Positions 17,826 to 26,780 of a stretch of 64,000 nt of DNA are shown here, piece by piece. How positions within the stretch are numbered: the stretch's first letter is position 1; every line of letters begins with the position of its first letter. The DNA is from JACVRM01 sp963817375 (lineage in GTDB: Bacteria; Actinomycetota; Thermoleophilia; Gaiellales; Gaiellaceae): the NCBI GenBank assembly GCA_963817375.1, contig CAWFOB010000008.1:76153-140152 (forward strand), read 5' to 3'. A program made the translations under genes and the position numbers. The notes under the pieces were generated by a model. That model was given only the letters and a program-made list of their open reading frames with translations. It was not told the origin of the DNA and searched no databases.

Positions 17826-19039
17826 TACGAGCCTAGTCTGCCGATGTCGTTCGAGAGCCCGATGAAGAAGAGCAGCAGGACGAGCGCGAGGCCCACGGCG
17901 GACACCCGCTCGTAGGCGCGCCGGCCGACCGCGCGGCCGCGGACGCCCTCGATGATCGAGAACAGGATGTGGCCGCCGTCGAGCGGCAGCAGCGGCAGCA
18001 GGTTCAGCAGCGCCAGCGACAGGCTGAGCAGGCCGAGCACCCACAGGTAGCTCTCGGTGCCCTGGTCGATCGCCGCTGACGAGCCCCGGACGATGCCGAC
18101 CGGGCTCGAGATGTCCTTGCGCCCGCTGCCGTGAACGAGTCGCGACAGCGACAGGCCGATCTCCTTGGTCACGAGGCCGGTGAGGCGCACGGATTGCCAC
18201 GCGGCGCCGGGGAAGGTCAGGTTCTTGCGGTCGAGCATGAAGCCGAACCGGTAGACGCCGTCCGTGTCCTTCTTCGCGCGGATCGGGCCGAGCTCGATCA
18301 GCTTCCTCCCGCGCTCGACGATCACCGGGACCGGCTTCCCCTTCGTGTCGTTGATCGCCTTCGCGATCGTGTCGGGCCTGACCGGCAGGTTGTTCACCGC
18401 CATCACCCGGTCGCCGGCCACCAGCCCGGCGGCGACCGCCGGGTAGCCCGAGCGCACGGAGGCGACCCGCGACGTGGCTGCGCCGCCGGTCATCACGAAC
18501 AGGGCCGTGAAGAGGACGAGGGCGAGCAGGATGTTGGCGCCCGGGCCGGCGGCGATGGCGACGATCCGCTTCCAGATCGCCTGGCGCCAGTAGGCGTCCG
18601 GGGCGAGCGCGTCGCCGATGTCGCGGAGCCCGCGGTCGGCGGCGCGGAGCGCCTGCGGCGACAGCTCGGCCCGCTGCACTGCGTGCTCCAGCACCTCGAG
18701 CTCGTGCTGCGCGGCGATCAGGTCGTTGTCGACGAGCGCCCGGCGCAGCCGCTCGAGCGGCACCGTGAGCTCCGGGCGCTCGTGGCGGGCCGGCCCGAAG
18801 TGCATGTCGACGTCCTGCGCCGCCGGACGGTGCATGCCCGGGATGCGCACGTAGCCGCCGAGCGGGATCGCGCCGATCCCGTACTCGACCCCGTTCCGCT
18901 TCCGCTTGACGATTGCGGGCGGGAACCCGATGTAGAACTTCCGCGGCCTCATGCCGACCGCGATGGCGGCGAAGAAGTGGCCCGCCTCGTGCACGAGCAC
19001 GAGGAGCGCGAGGCCGAGGATGGCGATGGCGACGTTCAC
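17825..19039 (-). CDS. rseP: Site-2 zinc metalloprotease RseP/RasP
   Basis: Intramembrane protease that cleaves membrane-bound anti-sigma factors and signal peptide remnants. It is 404 residues from a GTG that overlaps the dxr stop (GTGA). The active site HEAGH is in VLVHEAGHFFAAIAVGM in the first helix. A central PDZ domain spans RVASVRSGYPAVAAGLVAGD to RVMAVNN. The second catalytic motif NLLPLLPLDGGHILF (Asp ligand) is followed by a final helix (AVGLALVLLLFFIGL). A roughly 55-residue insertion before the second helix (ELEVLEHAVQRAELSPQALR) is longer than in E. coli. Confidence 0.93.
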   Translation of the reverse strand: MNVAIAILGLALLVLVHEAGHFFAAIAVGMRPRKFYIGFPPAIVKRKRNGVEYGIGAIPLGGYVRIPGMHRPAAQDVDMHFGPARHERPELTVPLERLRRALVDNDLIAAQHELEVLEHAVQRAELSPQALRAADRGLRDIGDALAPDAYWRQAIWKRIVAIAAGPGANILLALVLFTALFVMTGGAATSRVASVRSGYPAVAAGLVAGDRVMAVNNLPVRPDTIAKAINDTKGKPVPVIVERGRKLIELGPIRAKKDTDGVYRFGFMLDRKNLTFPGAAWQSVRLTGLVTKEIGLSLSRLVHGSGRKDISSPVGIVRGSSAAIDQGTESYLWVLGLLSLSLALLNLLPLLPLDGGHILFSIIEGVRGRAVGRRAYERVSAVGLALVLLLFFIGLSNDIGRLGS

Positions 19040-20109
19040 GACACCACGAGCTCCTGCTCGGCGAGCGACCGTGCCCTGGCATCGGCCTCGAGCAGGTCGT
19101 CGAGGTCGCGGGCCGGCTCGTCGTCCCACGCGGCCAGCGTCTCCTGCACGACGGCGGCAATGCCGAGGAACGGCAGCCGCCCGGCGAGGAACGCCTCGAC
19201 GGCGACCTCGTTCGCCGCGTTGTACGCGCACGGCGCGGTGCCACCTCGCTCACCCGCGGCCCGCGCGAGCTCGAGCAGCGGGAACGTCTCGTGGTCGGGC
19301 TCCTCGAACACGAGCGGCGTGCGGGTCAGGTCGAGCGGCGGGACGGGTGTGGCTGCACGCTCCGGATACGTCAGCGCGTACGAGATCGGCACACGCATGT
19401 CCGGGTAGCCGAGGTGCGCGAGCGCCGCGCCGTCGCGGAAGCGAACGAGGGCGTGCACCGTGGAGGTCGGGTGGATGACCACCTGCACGCGATCGTAGGG
19501 CAGCCCGAACAGGTAGTGCGCCTCGATCACCTCGAGACCTTTATTCGCGAGCGTGGCCGAATCGGTTGTGATCTTCGGGCCCATGCTCCAGGTCGGGTGT
19601 GCGAGCGCATCGTCGGGCGTGACATCCGCGAGCTCGTCGCGCGTGCGGCCGCGGAACGGGCCGCCGGACGCGGTCAGCACCAGCGAGTCGACGGTTTCGG
19701 GCGCGCGGCCCTCGAGGCACTGGAAGACGGCCGAGTGCTCGCTGTCCACCGGGAGCAGGCGGCCGCCGCCGCTCCGGTGCGCCGCGGTCGCCAGGTCGCC
19801 GGCGGCGACGAGACTCTCCTTGTTGGCAAGTGCCAGATCGATTCCATGCTCGAGCGCCCAGAGCGTGGCGTGGATGCCGGCGAAGCCGACGACGGCGTTC
19901 AAGACGACGTCTGGCTGGGCAGCCTCGAGCAGCTCGGTGAGGTCGCCGCCCGTCTGGTGGTGCTCGATGCCGCGGGCCTCCGCGAGCGGGCGCACGTCGG
20001 TCGAGCCGGCGGCAACGGCGCAGAGTTGGAGGTCAGGGTGCGCGTCGGTGATCTCGAGCGCCTGGCGCCCGATCGACCCCGTCGCGCCGAGGAGCGCGAT
20101 TCGCTTCAT
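19036..20109 (-). CDS. dxr: 1-deoxy-D-xylulose 5-phosphate reductoisomerase
   Basis: First committed MEP-pathway enzyme, NADPH-dependent. It is 357 residues. MKRIALLGATGSIGRQALEI holds the NADPH-binding motif. Catalytic and metal ligands are in LPVDSEHSAVFQ and LTASGGPFRGRTRDEL, with NKGLEVIEAHYLFGLPYDRV as the C-terminal family motif. The ATG at 20109 is chosen because it begins the conserved N-terminus. The stop overlaps the rseP GTG. Confidence 0.96.
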   Translation of the reverse strand: MKRIALLGATGSIGRQALEITDAHPDLQLCAVAAGSTDVRPLAEARGIEHHQTGGDLTELLEAAQPDVVLNAVVGFAGIHATLWALEHGIDLALANKESLVAAGDLATAAHRSGGGRLLPVDSEHSAVFQCLEGRAPETVDSLVLTASGGPFRGRTRDELADVTPDDALAHPTWSMGPKITTDSATLANKGLEVIEAHYLFGLPYDRVQVVIHPTSTVHALVRFRDGAALAHLGYPDMRVPISYALTYPERAATPVPPLDLTRTPLVFEEPDHETFPLLELARAAGERGGTAPCAYNAANEVAVEAFLAGRLPFLGIAAVVQETLAAWDDEPARDLDDLLEADARARSLAEQELVVS

Positions 20110-20187
20110 CTGGTGCGGTGAAGTGTAGGTCGGATAGGGGTCGTTCGCGTCGCCAGTCAGGAGCAAAACTGCATTTTGCTTCGGACG

Positions 20188-20985
20188 TCAGCCAGCGCCA
20201 AACGCCACGATCACGTAGTAGGCGACCGCGCCGGAGAAGAGCAGCGCATCGACGCGGTCGAGCATCCCACCGTGCCCGGCCAGCAGCCGGCCGCTGTCCT
20301 TGACGCCGACGTCGCGCTTCAGCGAGGACTCGAACAGGTCGCCGAGCACCGACGAGACCGCCAGCGCGCCGCCGAGGACGAACGAGCGATAGCCGTCCAC
20401 GAAGCCGGTCTTGTACAGCGCGACCCACGTCACGAAGACGCACACCGCGCTGCCGATCACGAAGCCCTCCCACGTCTTCCCGGGCGAGACGGTCGGCGCC
20501 ATGCGGTGCCGTCCGAACAGCCGCCCGCCGAGGTACGCGGCCGAGTCGCCCGCGAACACGGCGAGCAGGACGGTGAACGTCGCAAGCTCGCCGTGCACGG
20601 GCAGTTCGCGGATCAGCAGGAGGTAGCCGAGCCCGAGGCCGATCCAGAGCGCGCCCAGCGCCGTGACGGCGATCGCCACAGTCGCGGAGGTCCGCCCCGG
20701 CGCGAACCCGCGCAGCAGGAAGGCGACCGGGATCACGGCGAGGAAGCCGCCGACCATCCAGGTGACGCCGCTCGCCTCCGCGCCCCACAGCGCGAGCAGG
20801 CCGCCCACGAAGCCCGCGATCGCGACCGGGTGCAGCGAGCGCGTCAGCCGGAACAGCTCGTCGAGGGCGAGCACGGCGGCGACGGCGGCGAGCCCGAAGA
20901 GCCACCAGCCACCGAGATGGACGAGGCCGAGCACGACCGGCAGTCCGACGACGACGACGGCGAGCCGCGAGACGAAGCTGCTCAC
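20188..20985 (-). CDS. cdsA: Phosphatidate cytidylyltransferase
   Basis: Makes CDP-diacylglycerol from phosphatidate and CTP. It is 265 residues with about eight hydrophobic helices. The CdsA signature is DSAAYLGGRLFGRHRMAP, then SPGKTWEGFVIGS, and later GDLFESSLKRDVGVKDSGRL, then LAGHGGMLDRVDALLFSG, which carries the metal-binding D-x3-D pattern. The GTG overlaps the uppS stop as GTGA, giving the usual uppS-cdsA coupling. Confidence 0.96.
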   Translation of the reverse strand: MSSFVSRLAVVVVGLPVVLGLVHLGGWWLFGLAAVAAVLALDELFRLTRSLHPVAIAGFVGGLLALWGAEASGVTWMVGGFLAVIPVAFLLRGFAPGRTSATVAIAVTALGALWIGLGLGYLLLIRELPVHGELATFTVLLAVFAGDSAAYLGGRLFGRHRMAPTVSPGKTWEGFVIGSAVCVFVTWVALYKTGFVDGYRSFVLGGALAVSSVLGDLFESSLKRDVGVKDSGRLLAGHGGMLDRVDALLFSGAVAYYVIVAFGAG

Positions 20986-21680
20986 CGGCCTCCGAACCTC
21001 CGGCCGCGCGCGCCGAACGCCTCGATCGCGTCCTCGAGGTCGCGCCGGTCGAAGTCCGGCCACAGCCGCTCCGTGAAATACAGCTCGGCGTAGGCGATCT
21101 GCCAGAGCAGGAAGTTCGAGATGCGCAGCTCGCCGGACGTGCGGATCAGGATGTCCGGGTCGGGCATGTCGGGCGCGTCGAGCGCCGCCGCGAACCGCGC
21201 CTCGTCGACCTCGTCCGCCTCCACCCCGCTCGCGACGAGCGCGCGCGCCGCGTCGACGATCTCGGCCCGGCCGCCGTAGTCGAACGCGATCCAGAGCAGC
21301 AGCGTGTCGTTGGCCGCCGTCGCCTGCTCGAGCTCCTCCATGCGGGCGCGCAGCTCCGCCGGCGCACGGTCGCGCCGGCCGATGAACCGCGTGCGCACGC
21401 CCTGCGCGGTCAGATCGGGCAGCTCGCGGATGATCGTCTCCTCGAAGATCTCCATGAGGTCGCTGACCTCCTCGCTCGAGCGCGCCCAGTTCTCGGTCGA
21501 GAACGCGTACACGGCGAGCGAGCGGATGCCGAGGTCGATCGACGCCTCGACGGTCCGGCGGAGCGCCTTCGTGCCGGCCTGGTGGCCGTCGGCGACGGGG
21601 AGCCCGCGGCGTGTGGCCCACCTCCCGTTGCCGTCCATGATGATCGCGACGGCGTTGGGGGACTCGGCGGGCGCATTCAT
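20982..21680 (-). CDS. uppS: Undecaprenyl (polyprenyl) diphosphate synthase
   Basis: cis-prenyltransferase making the lipid carrier for wall synthesis. It is 232 residues. The substrate-binding start is VAIIMDGNGRWATRRGLPVA, followed by AYAFSTENWARS and, near the end, PDILIRTSGELRISNFLLWQ, then IAYAELYFTERLWPDF, all diagnostic. The start lies only 14 bp from the repeat array at 21694, which therefore occupies whatever promoter this half of the operon has. Confidence 0.97.
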   Translation of the reverse strand: MNAPAESPNAVAIIMDGNGRWATRRGLPVADGHQAGTKALRRTVEASIDLGIRSLAVYAFSTENWARSSEEVSDLMEIFEETIIRELPDLTAQGVRTRFIGRRDRAPAELRARMEELEQATAANDTLLLWIAFDYGGRAEIVDAARALVASGVEADEVDEARFAAALDAPDMPDPDILIRTSGELRISNFLLWQIAYAELYFTERLWPDFDRRDLEDAIEAFGARGRRFGGR

Positions 21681-21693
21681 CGCGCGCCGATCC

Positions 21694-22479
21694 TAGGGGC
21701 TGTCCCCGAAGGGGGCTGTCCCCAGTGTCAGGCAGTGCCGGTTGTCGAGGCACGAGGCGGCGGGCGCACGGGGCGTCAGGCAGTGCCGGTCGCCGAAGCA
21801 CGAGGGACAGCCCCCTTCGGGGACAGCCCCTGCGTGGAGAAGTCGTTCGTGAAGGGGCTGTCCCCGCGAAGCGGGGGCTGTCCCGTGTCAGGCAGTGCCG
21901 GTTGTCGAGGCACGAGGCGGCGGGCGCACGGGGCGTCAGGCCGTGCCGGTCGCCGAAGCACGAGGGACAGCCCCCTTCGGGGACAGCCCCTGCGTGGAGA
22001 AGTCGTTCGTGAAGGGGCTGTCCCCGCGAAGCGGGGGCTGTCCCCAGTGTCAGGCAATGCCGGTCGTCGAGGCACGAGGCGGCGGGCGCACGGGGCGTCA
22101 GGCAGTGCCGGTCGCCGAAGCACGAGGGACAGCCCCCTTCGGGGACAGCCCCTGCGTGGAGAAGTCGTTCGTGATAGGGGCTGTCCCCGCGAAGCGGGGG
22201 CTGTCCCCAGCGTCAGGCAATGCCGGTTGTCGAGCGTCAGGGCGTGATCGCGGTCATCGCGTAGGGCTGCGTCCCCGGTGTCAGGCAATGCCGGTCGGCG
22301 AAGCACGAGGGACAGGCCCCTTCGGGGACAGCCCCTGCGTGGAGAAGTCGGTGCGTCAGGGCGAGATCGCGGTCACTCGTGCCCAGCCCGTACACACGGC
22401 ATCCGGGCTGAAACGCGTTCCGCCGACAGCGCCAATGGCTCGGCACTGGGGACAGCCCCCCTGCGGGGGACAGCCCCTA
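21694..22479. repeat. Tandem array of GGGGCTGTCCCC inverted-repeat units (type B core)
   Basis: Fills the whole frr-uppS gap. It begins TAGGGGCTGTCCCC and ends GGGGACAGCCCCTA, which are inverted copies. Inside, a unit repeats at about 21726, 21886, 22048 and 22210 (period 160-162 bp), with a truncated copy near 22277. Unit core words: TGTCAGGCAGTGCCGGTTG, GTCGCCGAAGCACGAG and GCGTGGAGAAGTCGTTCG. The stop codon of frr (22479-22477) is the terminal TAG of the array. Each copy also carries a 22-bp segment (e.g. 21759-21780) identical to the 3' end of pgeF at 32338-32359. Confidence 0.9.
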
Positions 22480-23034
22480 TACCTCCATGATCTCCGACTC
22501 TTTGCGCTTCAGCAGCTCGTCGATCTTGGTCGTGTGGTCGTCCGTGACCTTCTGGACGCGCTCCTCCGCGCGGTGCTCCTCGTCGGCGCCGACGTCGCCG
22601 TTGTCGACGAGCTCCTTGAGGTGGTGCATGACGTCGCGCCGCACGTTGCGGACGGCGACCTTGCCCTCCTCGGCCATGTGCCGGACGATCTTGACGAGCT
22701 CCTTGCGCCGCTCCTCGGTGAGCTGCGGGACGGGCAGGCGGATGATCTTGCCGTCGTTCGACGGCGTCAGGCCGAGGTCCGATTGCTGGATGGCGCGCTC
22801 GATCGCGCTGACCGAGCTCGGGTCGAACGGCTGGACGGTGAGCATCCGCGCCTCCGGCACGTTGATCGTCGCCAGCTGCTTGAGCGGCGTCGGCGTGCCG
22901 TAGTAGTCGATCTGCACGCGGTCGAGGAGCGCCGTCGACGCGCGGCCGGTGCGCACGCCGTTGAACTCCTGCTGCGTGTGGTCGACGGACGAGGCCATCC
23001 GGTGGACGGCGTCGGAGACGAGGTCGTCGATCAT
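22477..23034 (-). CDS. frr: Ribosome recycling factor
   Basis: Splits post-termination ribosomes together with EF-G. It is 185 residues. The typical pattern is QQEFNGVRTGRASTALLDRV, QIDYYGTPTPLKQLATINVP, then PQLTEERRKELVKIVRHMAE, ending RKESEIMEV. Its ATG overlaps the pyrH stop (ATGA). The TAG stop is formed by the edge of the repeat array. Confidence 0.97.
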   Translation of the reverse strand: MIDDLVSDAVHRMASSVDHTQQEFNGVRTGRASTALLDRVQIDYYGTPTPLKQLATINVPEARMLTVQPFDPSSVSAIERAIQQSDLGLTPSNDGKIIRLPVPQLTEERRKELVKIVRHMAEEGKVAVRNVRRDVMHHLKELVDNGDVGADEEHRAEERVQKVTDDHTTKIDELLKRKESEIMEV

Positions 23035-23807
23035 TGCTGGTCCTCCTCCGCGGGCGGTGTCGTGATGATGGTTCCGACGCGCTCCCCGCGGACGACGCGT
23101 CCGATGTTGCCGGCCTCGAGCCCGAAGACGTGGATCGGCAGGCGGTTGTCCATGCAGAGCGACAGCGCGGTCGTGTCCATGACCTTCAGCCCGCGCTCGA
23201 TCGCCTGGAGATGCGTGAGCGCCGGGATGAACGTCGCGTTCGCGTCCTCGCGCGGGTCGCCGTCGTAGACGCCGGCGACGGCGTTCTTGGCCATGAGGAT
23301 CGCGTCGGCGCCGATCTCGAGCGCGCGCAGCGCGGCCGCCGTGTCGGTCGTGAAGTACGGGTTGCCGGTGCCCGCCGCGAAGATGACGATGCGGTGCTTC
23401 TCGAGGTGGCGGATCGCGCGGCGGCGGATGTACGCCTCGGCCACCTCGGGGATGCCGAGCGCCGACTGGATGCGCGTGTCGGCGCCGCGATGCTCGAGCA
23501 CGTCCTGCAGCGTCAGCGCGTTCAGGACGGTGGCGAGCATCCCCGCGTAGTCGGCGGTGGCGCGGTCCATGCCCTGCGCGGCCGCGGCCATGCCGCGGTA
23601 GATGTTCCCGCCGCCGACGACCAGTGCGATCTGCACGCCGTCGGCGTGGACGCCCGCGATCTCGGACGCGATCGCCTCGATCCGCCGGTGGTCGACGCCG
23701 TAGGGCTGGTCGCCCATCAGCGCCTCCCCGGAGAGCTTCAGCAGCACGCGCCGGACACGTGTGCCCGGCGCGCCCGCCTCAGCCGAACGTGGCTCGGTCA
23801 ACGCCAT
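23031..23807 (-). CDS. pyrH: UMP kinase
   Basis: Hexameric bacterial UMP kinase of the amino-acid-kinase fold. It is 258 residues. RRVLLKLSGEALMGDQPYGV is the N-terminal phosphate-binding motif; ALVVGGGNIYRGMAAAAQGM and FAAGTGNPYFTTDTAAALRA are substrate- and ATP-binding signatures. The start ATG shares one base with the tsf stop (TGATG). Standard order rpsB-tsf-pyrH-frr. Confidence 0.97.
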   Translation of the reverse strand: MALTEPRSAEAGAPGTRVRRVLLKLSGEALMGDQPYGVDHRRIEAIASEIAGVHADGVQIALVVGGGNIYRGMAAAAQGMDRATADYAGMLATVLNALTLQDVLEHRGADTRIQSALGIPEVAEAYIRRRAIRHLEKHRIVIFAAGTGNPYFTTDTAAALRALEIGADAILMAKNAVAGVYDGDPREDANATFIPALTHLQAIERGLKVMDTTALSLCMDNRLPIHVFGLEAGNIGRVVRGERVGTIITTPPAEEDQQ

Positions 23808-24607
23808 CAGGCGAGCGCGAGCCGTTCGAACTCGAGCACCTCGGCGCCGGCCTCGGAGAGCGCCTGGCCGACCGTCTTCGCCGAGTCGTGGATCCAGGGC
23901 TGCTCGGAGAGCACCTGGGCGGCGAAGAAGCGCTTGTTGAGCATGCCCTCGACGATCTTCTCGCGGGCCTGCTCCGGCTTCGACTGCACCTCGTCGGAGT
24001 TGGCGTAGATGTCGCGCTCGGCGGCGACGACGTCCTCGGGGACGTCCTCGCGCGTGATCCACTCCGGCGCCGAGGCGGCGATGTGCATCGCCACCTTGCG
24101 GCCCAGGTCGGCGTCGCCCGTGCTGACCTGGACGAGCACGCCGAGCTTGTTCGCCGGCGGATGCACGTAGGCCGAGATGCGGCCCCCGTTCACCGAGTGG
24201 AAGTGCGCGGCGCCCGCGACGACGATGTTCTCGCCGAGCTTGGCGACCAGCTCCTGGCGCTCCTGCTCGAAGCGCTCGACGGCCTCGACGCCCTCGGCGT
24301 CGACGGCCTTCAGCACCTTCTCCGCGAAGGCCTGGAACTCGTCGTTCTTCGAGACCGGCTCGGTCTCGCAGCCGACGGCCACGATCGTCCCGGACGCGCC
24401 GTCGCCGGACAGCGTCGAGCCGACGAGGCCCTCCGTCGTCTCTCGGCCGGCGCGCTTCGCGGCCTGCATCATGCCCTTCTCGCGCAGCAGGGTCACCGCC
24501 GCGTCGATGTCGCCGCCCGTCTCCACGAGCGCGCGCTTGCAATCCATCATCCCGGCCCCGGTGCGCTCCCGGAGCTCCTTGACCAGGCTGGCTGAGATCT
24601 CGGTCAC
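23807..24607 (-). CDS. tsf: Elongation factor Ts
   Basis: Nucleotide-exchange factor for EF-Tu. It is 266 residues from GTG 24607. The N-terminal UBA-like domain is SLVKELRERTGAGMMDCKRA, and the core includes RETTEGLVGSTLSGDGASGT and VGCETEPVSKNDEFQAFAEK. The GTG overlaps the repaired rpsB stop (GTGA). Confidence 0.97.
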   Translation of the reverse strand: MTEISASLVKELRERTGAGMMDCKRALVETGGDIDAAVTLLREKGMMQAAKRAGRETTEGLVGSTLSGDGASGTIVAVGCETEPVSKNDEFQAFAEKVLKAVDAEGVEAVERFEQERQELVAKLGENIVVAGAAHFHSVNGGRISAYVHPPANKLGVLVQVSTGDADLGRKVAMHIAASAPEWITREDVPEDVVAAERDIYANSDEVQSKPEQAREKIVEGMLNKRFFAAQVLSEQPWIHDSAKTVGQALSEAGAEVLEFERLALA

Positions 24608-25582
24608 AGGCCCTCCTTCTCCATCTCCCGCTCCGTCTGCTCGAGGCTGATCGCCTCTTCGGACTTCTCGGTCTTGCCCGCCAGCTCGTGGGCCGACGGG
24701 ATCGGATCCTCCGGCCCGGGCTCGGGCGCCCTCGGCGTGCTCGGTCCGCGCCATCACCTCGAACTGCGGGTCCTCGGCCACCGGCTCGGCCTCGGCCGCG
24801 GGCGCCTCCTCGGCTACCGGCTCGGCCTCGGCCTCGGCCGCCGGCTCCGCCTCGGTCGGCTGGCCGCCGTTGCCGTTCGCGGTGAACTCCTGCTCGGTCA
24901 CCTTGTTCTGGCCTGCCTCGATGCCCTTGGCGATCGCCCGCACGATCAGCTCGCACGAGCGGATCGCGTCGTCGTTGCCCGGGATGACGAAGTCGGCCTC
25001 GTCCGGGTCGCAGTTCGTGTCGACGAGCGCGATGATCGGCAGCCCGAGCCGGCGCGCCTCGCGCACCGCGAGCTGCTCCTTGCGCAGGTCCACGATGAAC
25101 ACGGCGTCCGGGCGGCGGCGCATGTCGGCGACCCCGCCGAGGTTCGCCTCGAGCTTCTCGAGCTCGGCCTGCATGGCGATGCGCTCCTTCGCGGGCAGCA
25201 GCTCGAGCTGGCCCTCCTCGCTCAGGCGGCGCAGCTCGTGGAGACGCTCGATGCGCTGCGACATCGTGCGCCAGTTGGTCAGCAGGCCGCCGAGCCAGCG
25301 GTGGTTCACGTACGGCATCCCGGCCTCTTTCGCGTGGTTCGAGATCGCGTCCATGGCCTGCTTCTTGGTGCCGACGAACAGGACCGAGCCGCCGCGGCTC
25401 GCGATGTTGCGCGCGAAGTCGTGGGCCTGCTCGAGCAGGTCGAGCGTCTGCTGCAGATCGATGATGTAGATGCCGCCGCGCTCCGTGAAGATGAAGCGGC
25501 GCATCTTGGGGTTCCAGCGGCGCGTCTGGTGGCCGAAATGGACGCCGGCCTCCAGCAGCTCCCGCATCGAGACGACAGACAC
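24604..25582 (-). CDS. rpsB: 30S ribosomal protein S2 with long acidic Ala/Glu-rich C-terminal extension
   Basis: Small-subunit protein S2. An AAGGAGG nine nt upstream fixes the GTG start at 25582 (VSVVSMRELLEAGVHFGHQT). The core runs through NPKMRRFIFTERGGIYIIDL and PDAVFIVDLRKEQLAVREAR to about residue 237. An extension of about 85 residues follows, with EAEPAAEAEAEPVAEEAPAA repeats and then, after a one-base break near 24725, PEPGPEDPIPSAHELAGK and a charged end (EREMEKEGL, TGA at 24604). Without repairing that break the frame runs straight into tsf. The repaired stop restores the GTGA overlap seen elsewhere in the operon, which supports an indel error. Confidence 0.93.
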
Positions 25583-25831
25583 GGATATGTCCTCCTTGCG
25601 GTTGAGTGTCGGTACAGCCGGCGGAGGGTGCGGGTGCACCGGCATCAGCTGCGCTGCCGGCACCGCCACCCGTCCGTTCCGCCGGGACGAAGGGAATCGG
25701 ACGTCTTACCGCGCCGATTCTAGCCGCACGGCGCCCGCCGGCCCCCGGGAAACGGGACTGAGGCCTGCACATCCCCATGAAGGGTGATCTCGCCCTACAG
25801 ATCTGCCCAGCCCGCGTCGATAGGGAAAGCG

Positions 25832-26780
25832 ATGGCGGGGGCCGACATGGAAGACCGACCGGGGCTCCAGACCCTGTCGGCGACGCTCCGCGAGAACGCC
25901 TGGGAGCTGGCGGTCGAGGCCGTCCAGGAAGGGATCGTCTCCGGCACCGTGCCGCGGCTCGGCGAGCTCGGCCCGCTCGATCGCGTCGGCGACATCCCCG
26001 CGTTCATCGGCGAGCTGGCGCGCGAGATCGCCGACCCGCGAGCGGAGCGCTTCGACGGCGCCGGGCCGCTGCTCGAGCTCGCCCGCGCCCACGCGCGCAA
26101 CCGGGAGGCGCTCGGGTTCACGCCCCGCGAGGTGCTCATGGAGTTCCTCCTGCTCCGGCGCGTGCTCTGGCGCGCGCTGTCGCGCGAGCCCGACCTGCTC
26201 GAGGGCAGCGACCCCTTCGTCGTGCAGAGCCGGCTCGACGGCGCCGTGGATGTGCTCGTGGTCGAGTTCGCGGTCGCGTTCTTCGACCGCGCCACGCAGG
26301 CGCTCGCCGAGCAGGCACGCACCGACGCGCTCACGGGCCTGCTGAACCATCAGGCGTTCTGGGGCGAGGTCGGCACGGAGCTCGAGCGCGCCGCGCGCTA
26401 CGGACACGAGCTGACGCTCGTCTACGTGGACGTCGACGACTTCAAGGGCATCAACGACCGGTACGGCCACCCCGCCGGCGACCGGGTGCTGCGCGCCGTC
26501 GCCGTCGGTGCTGCTCGACGAGGCGCGCGACTCGGACGTGGTCGGGCGCACGGGCGGCGACGAGTTCGCCGCGTGCCTCATCGAGAGCGAGCCGGACGCC
26601 GGCGCCCGCTTCATCGCCCGTCTGCGCGGCCGCGTGTCCGGGCTCAGCCTCGACCGGGGCATGCCGCCCTCGTTGTGGCTCACGGCCGGCTCCGCCCGCT
26701 TCCCCGCCGAAGCGGGCACGCCGGACGCGCTGTTCGAGCTCGCCGACGCGCGCCTCTACGACGCCAAGCGCTCCAGGTAG
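25832..26780 (+). CDS. Diguanylate cyclase (GGDEF) with N-terminal sensor region, one frame break
   Basis: Predicted c-di-GMP synthase. The N-terminal 170 residues are helical (ENAWELAVEAVQEGIVSGTV; FTPREVLMEFLLLRRVLWRA), like RsbR/RsbT-co-antagonist N-terminal sensor helices. The cyclase domain begins ARTDALTGLLNHQAFWGEVG and continues LTLVYVDVDDFKGINDRYGH. After one break near 26510 comes RTGGDEFAACLIE with an intact GGDEF signature. An RDSD sequence five residues earlier fits the inhibitory RxxD I-site, so product feedback is likely. No membrane helices, so cytosolic. The 3' end overlaps rluD tail to tail. Confidence 0.8.

Noticed and set aside
21776..22306. Apparent proteins encoded inside the repeat arrays (CARRLVPRQPALPDTG-like repeats)
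   Set aside because: They only translate the repeat units in several frames, lack ribosome sites, and are not conserved as proteins in the other arrays.
21694..22479. Possible CRISPR array
   Set aside because: Repeat period is 160 bp, units have inverted ends and near-identical interiors rather than unique spacers, and no cas gene is in the window.
23807..25669. Natural rpsB-tsf fusion protein
   Set aside because: Repairing one indel near 24725 gives a stop that overlaps the tsf GTG exactly like other joints of this operon, so a fusion is much less likely.
23031..25778. Single 915-codon frame across rpsB-tsf-pyrH
   Set aside because: It is the pyrH gene frame continuing into low-complexity shadow translation of tsf and rpsB; the real genes are seen in other frames with proper starts and overlaps.
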